Positions 16,433 to 22,379 of a stretch of DNA of 38,208 bases are shown piece by piece. The DNA is from an uncultured Holophagaceae bacterium. GTDB lineage: Bacteria > Acidobacteriota > Holophagae > Holophagales > Holophagaceae. The stretch's first letter is position 1; each line of letters begins with the position of its first letter. A program made the position numbers and the translations under genes. Below the pieces are notes generated by a model, which saw nothing but the letters and a program-made list of their open reading frames with translations, was not told the origin of the DNA and searched no databases. The DNA lies in contig CAIMQW010000107.1 of assembly GCA_903843705.1 (NCBI GenBank), positions 1-38,208 on the forward strand. Reading direction: 5' to 3'.

Positions 16433-16464
16433 GGGATTCTCGCGGGCGAAAGACGGGCTTGGGC

Positions 16465-17457
16465 TCAGGACTGGTTCAGCAGGCTGGCAATGGTGGCGCG
16501 CTGGACGTGGAAGCGGTTCTCGGCCTCATCGACGACGCGGCTCCAGGGTCCATCGAGGACGCTGTCGTGCACCTCGAGGTTGCGGCGCACCGGCAGGCAG
16601 TGGGTGAAGATGGCTTCCTTCGACGCCTTCTGCATGTGGGCGGCGGTGGGCATCCAGGCGGACAGGTCCGTCATGGGCGCGGCTTCCAGGCCGGAGCTGG
16701 TGGAGGGCCCCCAGGCCTTGGCGTAGACGGCGGCGCTGCCCTCCAGAGCGGCGTCCTGGTCGTGGGTGTAGGTGATCTTCCCGCCGGTGGCAGCGGCGTA
16801 GCGCTCGGCCTCGGCCCGGACTTCGGCGGACAGCTCATAGCCCTTGGGGTGGGCCACGCGGATCTCGGCACCGCAGGCCGCGGCGGTGAGTAGGAAGGAG
16901 TTGGGCACGGCCTTGGGCAGGGGCTTCATGTGGGGCGCCCAGGTGAGGGTCACGGGCACCTTGGTCGATCCGTGGGCCTCCTGGATGGTGAGCATGTCGG
17001 CCAGGCCCTGGTGGGGGTGCTCCCGGGCGCTCTCCATGCTCAGCACGGGCACGGTGGAGAAGCGCCGGAAGGCGCTGATGACGGGATCGATCTCATCGGT
17101 GGCGTCGCCCTCGCCCCCACTGAAGGTGCGCACCGCCAGCAGGTCGGCGTAGCGGCCCAGCACGGGCACGCCCTCGCGGACATGCTCGGCGCGGTCGGCG
17201 TTCATGATGGCGCCATCACGATCTTCCAGCTTCCAGGTGCCGGCGCCCACCTCAAGCACGATGGCGTGGCCGCCGTGGCGCAGCATGGCCGCCTCGAAGC
17301 TGGCGCGGGTGCGGAGGCTAGGGTTGAAGAAGATCATGCCGAGGATGCGGTTGGCGAAGATGGCGCCAGGGCGGTTCTTCTTCCACTCGGCGGCCACGGC
17401 CAGGATCTGCTTGACCCCCTCGGGGCCCAGGTCAGAGATGCGGGTGAAGTGCTTCAT
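16465..17457 (-). CDS. argF': N-acylornithine carbamoyltransferase, predicted N-succinylornithine type
   Basis: Transfers a carbamoyl group to an N-acylated ornithine. The 330-aa protein has the carbamoyl-phosphate motif FFNPSLRTRASFE (43-55), the HPHQGLAD stretch, the KPLPKAVPNSF loop typical of acylornithine enzymes, HCLPVRRN with the catalytic Cys, and the VDEAENRFHVQ ending. It matches N-acetylornithine transcarbamylase of Xanthomonas and N-succinylornithine transcarbamylase of Bacteroides, not ordinary ArgF. At the specificity position (Glu92 in Xanthomonas, Pro90 in Bacteroides) it has Ala90 (in MNADRAEHVREG). Published mutants with Ala, Ser, Val or Pro there use N-succinylornithine, so this enzyme is predicted to do so. 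ATGA overlap with argD. Confidence 0.9.
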   Translation of the reverse strand: MKHFTRISDLGPEGVKQILAVAAEWKKNRPGAIFANRILGMIFFNPSLRTRASFEAAMLRHGGHAIVLEVGAGTWKLEDRDGAIMNADRAEHVREGVPVLGRYADLLAVRTFSGGEGDATDEIDPVISAFRRFSTVPVLSMESAREHPHQGLADMLTIQEAHGSTKVPVTLTWAPHMKPLPKAVPNSFLLTAAACGAEIRVAHPKGYELSAEVRAEAERYAAATGGKITYTHDQDAALEGSAAVYAKAWGPSTSSGLEAAPMTDLSAWMPTAAHMQKASKEAIFTHCLPVRRNLEVHDSVLDGPWSRVVDEAENRFHVQRATIASLLNQS

Positions 17458-18602
17458 GGCTGCTCCGGGGCGAAAGAATGGATGGCGGCAATGAGGGCGC
17501 TGAGGGCCTCGTCGCTGAGGTTGAGGGGTGGCATCAGGCGCAACACCGTGGGGTCGCTGGACCCTCCCACCAGTATGTGCTGGGCCAACAGGTGCTTCTT
17601 GAGGGCGGCGGCGTGGGCGCTGCGGAGACCCAGCAGCAGGCCTTCGCCGAGGACCTCGCTGACCACCGAGCCCGCCAGTTCCTGGCGGAGGCGGGCCGCG
17701 GCGGCGGCGGCGTTGGTCATCATGCCCTCGCCGGTGATAGCTGCCACGGTGGCGATGAGGGCCGCGCAGGCCAGGGGGCCGCCCCCGAAGGTGCTGCCCA
17801 GGTCGCCGCCCTTGAGCTTGGCAGCCACAGCGGTGGTCATTAGCAGCGCCCCCATGGGCACGCCGGAGGCCAGGCCCTTGGCGCTGGTCATGAAGTCGGG
17901 CCGCACGCCGTAGAACTGGGCGGCGAAGGGGACGCCGAGGCGGCCCATGCCGGTCTGGATCTCGTCGAAGATGAGCAGAGTGCCGCTGGCGTCGCACTTG
18001 GCACGCAGGGCCTGGAACCACTCTCGGGAGGCGGTCTTGATGCCGGCCATGCTCTGGATGGGCTCGACGATGACGCCGGCCACATCGGAGAAGTCGGCAG
18101 CGGCCAGGGCGGTGAGGTCGCCGAAGGGGATGCGCAGGGTCGGCACCAGCTGGTCCGCATAGGGCTGGGTGATCTTGGGGTCGTCCGTGACGGAGAGGGC
18201 CAAGAGGGTGCGGCCGTGCCAGCCGCCGTCGAAGGCGCCTAGGTGCTTGCGGCCCGTGAGCAGGAGGGCCAGCTTCAGGGCGTTCTCATTGGCCTCGGCG
18301 CCGCTGTTGCAGAAGAACACTGAGTCCATGCCGGAGAAGGCGGTAATGCGCTCGGCGGCCTCGTCGCGCACGGGCAGGGCGGCGGCGGCCGAGTAGAAGA
18401 GCAGGCTGGCCGCCTGGTCTGCCACGGCCTTCACCACCGCCGGGTGGCTGTGGCCCGTGGCGCAGACGCAGTGCCCGCCGTAGAAGTCCCACCAGGCGCC
18501 GCCGGCGTCATCGAAGACCCGGTCGGCCTCGCCCTTCACCAGGGGAAAGGGATAGGGGGCGTAGGTGGGGAGCAGGGCGGGGATAGGGGCGGTGGCGGCC
18601 AT
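17454..18602 (-). CDS. argD: N-acylornithine aminotransferase
   Basis: Class-III PLP aminotransferase converting N-acylglutamate semialdehyde to N-acylornithine with glutamate. In the 382-aa protein the phosphate-binding NSGAEANE (99-106), the Asp213 of LIFDEIQTGMGR and the PLP Lys242 in SAKGLASG are visible. The N-terminal DFYGGHCVCATGHSHP matches Bacteroidetes ArgD (DLYGGHAV...GHxHP) better than E. coli ArgD. Start at 18602 is preferred (AGGA 9-12 bases upstream, MAATAPIPALLPTY); 11 more codons are open to 18635 but would enter the AT-rich control region. It is the first gene of the operon, divergent from argR, behind several palindromes. Confidence 0.92.
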   Translation of the reverse strand: MAATAPIPALLPTYAPYPFPLVKGEADRVFDDAGGAWWDFYGGHCVCATGHSHPAVVKAVADQAASLLFYSAAAALPVRDEAAERITAFSGMDSVFFCNSGAEANENALKLALLLTGRKHLGAFDGGWHGRTLLALSVTDDPKITQPYADQLVPTLRIPFGDLTALAAADFSDVAGVIVEPIQSMAGIKTASREWFQALRAKCDASGTLLIFDEIQTGMGRLGVPFAAQFYGVRPDFMTSAKGLASGVPMGALLMTTAVAAKLKGGDLGSTFGGGPLACAALIATVAAITGEGMMTNAAAAAARLRQELAGSVVSEVLGEGLLLGLRSAHAAALKKHLLAQHILVGGSSDPTVLRLMPPLNLSDEALSALIAAIHSFAPEQP

Positions 18603-18644
18603 GCGGACATCCTGTGCAGAGGCGTGCATTATCATGTGGCAGAA

Positions 18645-18657
18645 CGCATATTATGCG
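18645..18657. promoter_or_regulatory. Candidate ARG box 1 (argD side)
   Basis: Perfect palindrome CGCATA-T-TATGCG, with a further half-site-like TGCATTAT at 18625-18632. On the minus strand the left part reads CATAAT, a good -10 hexamer for argD, preceded 16 bases upstream by TTGTAT as a weak -35. ArgR operators are AT-rich 18-base palindromes with TGNAT half-sites, so a repressor bound here would cover the argD promoter. Assignment as an ARG box is inference. Confidence 0.5.
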
Positions 18658-18723
18658 CTTTCTGTTTCAGGATACAAGCAAGATTTTCTGTGACATAGAT
18701 GCTAATTCGATGTTTCTTGTTGT

Positions 18724-18751
18724 TGAATTATGCAAATTTATGCATAATTCA
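18724..18751. promoter_or_regulatory. Candidate ARG box 2: 11-base perfect inverted repeat at argR start
   Basis: TGAATTATGCA (18724-18734) and TGCATAATTCA (18741-18751), perfectly complementary around a 6-base AATTTA spacer. The arms carry TGAAT and TGCAT half-sites like those of known ARG boxes (TGAAT...ATTCA). It lies in the only AT-rich tract of the region, just upstream of the argR start, where it could serve autoregulation and repression of the divergent arginine operon. Confidence 0.65.
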
Positions 18752-18759
18752 TGCATGAA
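18748..18759. promoter_or_regulatory. Palindrome overlapping the argR start codon
   Basis: TTCATGCATGAA is a perfect 12-base palindrome that contains the argR ATG (18755) and overlaps the right arm of the 18724-18751 repeat. It could be an additional ArgR half-site pair or simply a by-product of overlapping TGCAT motifs. Confidence 0.4.
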
Positions 18760-19159
18760 CCCGGACGCCCTCATCCTCCAGCTGCTGGCTGGCTCCCCCA
18801 TCTCGGACCAGGGGGATCTGCTGGCGCGCCTGGCCGCCCTCGGCTGCGAACTCACCCAGTCCACCCTGTCCCGGCGCCTGAAGCGGCTGGGGGTGCAGAA
18901 GGTCCAGGGGCGGTACCGCCGGGAGGAGGGCAACCCCAAGGCCCTGCCCGAGGTCACCCTCCGCGAGGCCCCGCCCAACCTGCTGGTCCTGCGCACCTCG
19001 CCGGGCTTTGCCCAGGCTCTGGGGTTCAGCCTGGATGCGGATCCGGTGGAGGGCCAGATGGGCACCCTGGCTGGCGATGACACGGTGTTCGTGGCGGTGC
19101 TGCCCGAGCGCCTGGCCGAGGTGAAGGCCATCCTGGCCCGGCGGTTGGCGGCGCACTGA
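18755..19159 (+). CDS. argR: Arginine repressor
   Basis: Arginine-responsive DNA-binding regulator of arginine genes. The 134-aa protein has the N-terminal winged helix (LLAGSPISDQGDLLARLAALGCELTQSTLSRRLKRLGVQKV, fitting the ArgR pattern of Ser/Arg in the recognition helix) and the C-terminal hexamerisation/arginine-binding domain with LVLRTSPGFAQALG and GTLAGDDTVFVAV, including the Asp-Asp pair that binds arginine. It is shorter than E. coli ArgR, mainly at the N-terminus and linker. Start at 18755 (MNPDALILQ) or the in-frame ATG at 18740; neither has a clear ribosome site and both lie within palindromic DNA, which suggests autoregulation. Divergent from argD, the operon it most likely controls. 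Confidence 0.92.
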   Translation: MNPDALILQLLAGSPISDQGDLLARLAALGCELTQSTLSRRLKRLGVQKVQGRYRREEGNPKALPEVTLREAPPNLLVLRTSPGFAQALGFSLDADPVEGQMGTLAGDDTVFVAVLPERLAEVKAILARRLAAH

Positions 19160-19232
19160 CTCCGACGGGGCCTGAAGCCTGCGACCTGACTCTCGGGCTG
19201 GCTATCATCGACGGAGCATGTCTGGAGTCTTC

Positions 19233-19973
19233 ATGGATCGGTTTGGAAGTTCAAAGCTGCGCATCGGCTGGGCGCTGGTCTGCCTGTTCTTCACAGGGCT
19301 GGTGGTCATGGGCATCCGGGGGCAGCAGGGGGATGGCGGCTCGCAGATCCTGATCTTTGGCACGGCGGTGCCCCTGGGCGCGGACTCCCTACGCTCCTAT
19401 GCCGTGGGCAACCTGCAGGGGATAATGTACTGGATGGTGTCCCTGGTGATCCTGCTGGGCGCCTTCGGTCCCGTGACTCAGTGGACCGCGGCCTCGGCCC
19501 GGGGCGAGCGGCTCAAGGGATTCTTTGCGGGCACGGGCCTGGGGTTTGCCCATGGCCTGTTCCTGTCCCAGGTGGCACTGATTCCGGTTTGGGCCCTGAG
19601 CTGGCGGCTCATCGGGGAGGCCTGGCCCCCCGAGCTGCTGCGGGCGGATCTGCACGGCCTCCTGCTGGGGCTGCAGATGCTGCTCTGGGTCGTGGTGCTC
19701 TCCCGGCTGCTGAAGTCCAGCGCGGGCATGGCCCTGCTGGTGACGCTGCTGCTCCGGGAGATGGGACCTCGCCTCAGCTTCTTTCTAGACTTCGGCCAGG
19801 ACCTCGGCTGGAGCGCGGGCCAGGTGAAGGTGCTCGAGGTCATTGTCCGGCTGCTGCCCATGGCGCAGCTGCCCTCGGACCCCTTCTCGCCGCTGGCGCT
19901 GCCGCTGTCCATAGGGGGGCCGCTCGCGCTGGGCGCGCTGGCCATGCTGCTACCGGCGGGGGGCCGGAAGTAG
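19233..19973 (+). CDS. Hypothetical multi-pass membrane protein
   Basis: A 246-aa protein I do not recognise, with roughly six hydrophobic segments: WALVCLFFTGLVVMGI near the N-terminus, MYWMVSLVILLGAFG, a loop with FAGTGLGFAHGLFLSQ, LLLGLQMLLWVVVLSRLL, GMALLVTLLLREMG, and a last LGALAMLLP. The polar region between segments 1 and 2 (GQQGDGGSQILIFGTAVPLGADS) would face the periplasm. Start at 19233 is favoured by TGGAG 5 bases upstream; the ATG at 19218 is the alternative. It ends 3 bases before the EnvC-like gene, so the two are probably co-translated. In other bacteria EnvC-like proteins pair with FtsEX; this protein is not recognisably FtsX, but it may be a membrane partner. That is inference from position only. 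Confidence 0.75.
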   Translation: MDRFGSSKLRIGWALVCLFFTGLVVMGIRGQQGDGGSQILIFGTAVPLGADSLRSYAVGNLQGIMYWMVSLVILLGAFGPVTQWTAASARGERLKGFFAGTGLGFAHGLFLSQVALIPVWALSWRLIGEAWPPELLRADLHGLLLGLQMLLWVVVLSRLLKSSAGMALLVTLLLREMGPRLSFFLDFGQDLGWSAGQVKVLEVIVRLLPMAQLPSDPFSPLALPLSIGGPLALGALAMLLPAGGRK

Positions 19974-19976
19974 GCC

Positions 19977-21116
19977 ATGCGCGGCGGCCTGGGCCTGCTG
20001 CTGCCGCTGGTCCTCCTGGCCCAGGGCGCCCAGGACTCCGCCGAGCTGCGCCAGAAGCTGGCGGCTATTCAGGGCAGGCTGGGGCAGGTGGATCAGCAGC
20101 TGGCCTCTCTGAAGAAGCGCCGCAAGGGTGTGCTGGTGGAGATCCAGGGCATCTCCCTGCAGCGGGACCGGGCGAAGGCCCAGGTGGAAGGCGCCCGCCT
20201 GCGCCGGGACCAGGCTCAGAGCGAGGTCCAGGGCATCGGCCGCGAGCAGGCGAGAATCCATGGGGAGGTGCTGCGGCTCCAGGGGGACCTGCGCCGGCAG
20301 GTGCGCTGGATGCAGGCCCTCGGCCCCCTCGGCGACGTGGGCTTCTACTTCACTTTCCGAGATCTGGATGCCTGGCTGGTGCGGGGGCGCATGCTCGCCT
20401 GGGCGCGCCTGCAGGAGCGCAAGCGCCTCGACCTCATCCACCAGCTGCAGGATGACTTGGCCACGAAGGAGAAGGCGCTGAAGGTGGTCCTGGCGCGGCT
20501 GGCCTCCGAGGAGCGAGAGGCCGCCCAGCTCCAGGCAGGCCTGCGCATCCAGGAAGAGCGGCTCAACACGTTTCTGGATGGTCTCCAGAAGGATGAGAGT
20601 TCCCAGAAGCAGGCCCAGGCGGAGCTTGCCGAGGAGGCCGTGCAGCTGGAGCGGCTGCTGGCGGGGCTGCTGGGCAAGGCCCGAGGGGATGCCTACGAGG
20701 CGGCCGTGGCATTTGCCAGCCTGCGCGGGGAACTGCCCCAGCCCGTGGAGGGCAGCCTGGCCCAGGGCTTTGGCGAGCACCTGCATCCCCGCTTTCGCAC
20801 AAAGACCCAGCAGAGCGGTCTGCTGATCACGGCCACCGCTGGGGCGCCCGTTAGCGCCGTGGCGGATGGGAAGGTGGCCTTCGCCGACTACTACCAGAGC
20901 TACGGCTCCATGGTGATCCTCGACCACGGCGGTGGCTGGTTCACGCTCTACACCCACTTGCTGGGGCTGGGCGTCACCAAGGGCCAGGTGCTCAAGGCCG
21001 GGGAGGCCGTGGGCGCCGTGGGCGACACCGTGGAGGGTCCCCGTCTCGGCTTCGAGATCCGCAACCAGGCCCAGCCCCAGGATCCGCAGAAGTGGTTGAA
21101 GCGGAAATACCGGTAG
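19977..21116 (+). CDS. EnvC-like periplasmic coiled-coil protein with degenerate M23 domain
   Basis: A 379-aa exported protein: signal peptide (MRGGLGLLLPLVLLAQGAQ), long coiled coil at about residues 20-235 rich in Gln/Arg/Leu/Glu heptads, and a C-terminal LytM/M23 domain from about 250. The domain keeps the fold (GSLAQGFGEHLHP, AVADGKVAFADYYQSYGSMVILDHGGGWFTLYTHL, GFEIRNQAQPQDPQKWL) but not the zinc site: the HxxxD pair is replaced in TKTQQSGLLI, and the HxH His of LHFE is Gly in LGFEIR. This is the pattern of EnvC and NlpD, which activate amidases at the septum instead of cutting peptidoglycan themselves. A similar role is likely. Converges on the PilC gene with a 4-base gap. Confidence 0.85.
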   Translation: MRGGLGLLLPLVLLAQGAQDSAELRQKLAAIQGRLGQVDQQLASLKKRRKGVLVEIQGISLQRDRAKAQVEGARLRRDQAQSEVQGIGREQARIHGEVLRLQGDLRRQVRWMQALGPLGDVGFYFTFRDLDAWLVRGRMLAWARLQERKRLDLIHQLQDDLATKEKALKVVLARLASEEREAAQLQAGLRIQEERLNTFLDGLQKDESSQKQAQAELAEEAVQLERLLAGLLGKARGDAYEAAVAFASLRGELPQPVEGSLAQGFGEHLHPRFRTKTQQSGLLITATAGAPVSAVADGKVAFADYYQSYGSMVILDHGGGWFTLYTHLLGLGVTKGQVLKAGEAVGAVGDTVEGPRLGFEIRNQAQPQDPQKWLKRKYR

Positions 21117-21120
21117 GGGC

Positions 21121-22308
21121 TCAGTGCACCACGCTGCTGGCGTTGAACAGCGGCACGTAGATCGCCAGCAAGAGGGCCAGGACGACCACGCCCATGAAGA
21201 GGATCATGACCGGCCCGATGAGGCTAGTGACGGCGGTGGTGGCCTTCTCCACTTCCTGATCGAAGAAGTCGGCCACATGGTTGAGCATCTCGGGCAGGGC
21301 GCTGCTCTGCTCGCCCACCCGCACCATCTCGACGGCCAGGGGATCCAGGACCTTGGCCTGCTCCAGGGCCAGGTGGAGGCTGCTGCCCGCGCGCACCTGA
21401 TTGGTGATGGTGATCAGGCTGGCTTTCATGCGCTCGCTGGGGCTGGTGCGCTGGACCACTTCCAGGGCCTGCACGGCGGGCAGACCACCGGAGAGCAGCA
21501 CGCCCAGGGTGCGGGCGAAGACGCTGGAGTGGTACATGCGGTAGAGGGTGCCGACCTTGGGCAGCATTAGTAGCATGCGCTCCGCCAGCTTGCGACCGGC
21601 TTCGGAGGAGGCCATCCAGCGGGCCAGCACGATCAGTCCGACCGCGGCGATGCCCTGCAGCCAGAGAGTGGAGCTGACTACCTTTCCGGCGCCCAGGAGC
21701 ATCCGGGTGAAGAAGGGCATCTCGATGTCGCCGCCGGCGTAGAACTCTGCGAAGCGGGGCAGCACGACGTTGAAGATCACGCCCAGGGCCAGCCCCATCA
21801 CCAACATCAAGAAGGCCGGGTAGAAGAGGGCTTCGATGATCCGGCGGCGGCTGGTCTGGGAGAACTTCTGGAAGGCCAGCCACCGGGCCAGCACCTCCGG
21901 CAGGGTGCCGCTGCGCTCTCCGGCCACCACGTTGCTGCGGTAGATCGGCGGGAAGGTGCCGGCCTGTTCCAGGGCATCGGAGAACGACATGCCCTCGCGG
22001 ACCAGTTCCACCACCTGCGCCAGGCTGCGGCGCAGCTGGGGATCCTTGCCGTGCCCCACGAGCAGCTCAAGGGACTGCAGCAGGGGGATGCCCGCCTTCA
22101 GCAGGGCCAGCAGCTCCTGGTTGAAGAGCACCAGGGACTCCGTCTTCAGCTGGTTGCGGCTCCGGAAGGCCGTGTCCGTGCGCTTGACCTCCAGCGGGAA
22201 GCCGCCCTCGGCTAGGACGCGGGCCTGGAGGGCCTCCGCGCTGTCCGCTTCGTATTCGCGCACCAGCACGTCGCCGTTCGCATGGGTGAGACGGACCGTG
22301 AATCTCAT
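21121..22308 (-). CDS. pilC: Type IV pilus / type II secretion inner-membrane protein (PilC/GspF family)
   Basis: A 395-aa platform protein that anchors the motor of type IV pili or the type II secretion system in the inner membrane. It has two T2SF repeats (about 65-190 and 265-390), each with the GxPLxxALE-type start (AGIPLLQSLELL; SGGLPAVQALEVV) and the ExSGxLPE motif (GERSGTLPEVL; GEQSSALPEML). Three membrane helices are visible (FLMLVMGLALGVIFNVVL, IAAVGLIVLARW, VMILFMGVVVLALLLAIYV). The N-terminal domain (MRFTVRLTHANGDVLVREYEADSAEAL) is the usual small cytoplasmic module. No other pilus or secretion genes are adjacent, so which machine it serves is open. Start fits family length. Confidence 0.92.
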   Translation of the reverse strand: MRFTVRLTHANGDVLVREYEADSAEALQARVLAEGGFPLEVKRTDTAFRSRNQLKTESLVLFNQELLALLKAGIPLLQSLELLVGHGKDPQLRRSLAQVVELVREGMSFSDALEQAGTFPPIYRSNVVAGERSGTLPEVLARWLAFQKFSQTSRRRIIEALFYPAFLMLVMGLALGVIFNVVLPRFAEFYAGGDIEMPFFTRMLLGAGKVVSSTLWLQGIAAVGLIVLARWMASSEAGRKLAERMLLMLPKVGTLYRMYHSSVFARTLGVLLSGGLPAVQALEVVQRTSPSERMKASLITITNQVRAGSSLHLALEQAKVLDPLAVEMVRVGEQSSALPEMLNHVADFFDQEVEKATTAVTSLIGPVMILFMGVVVLALLLAIYVPLFNASSVVH

Positions 22309-22379
22309 AGACCTTTGAGAATACCTGATAACCCAGCCGACCCGCTCCCTGCGCTAGGCTCGGAGAAGTCGGAGGCCCC

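Noticed and set aside
18614-18739. N-terminal extension of argR (MQRRALSCGRTH...)
   Set aside because: It runs through the palindromic control region, and ArgR proteins start close to the winged helix.
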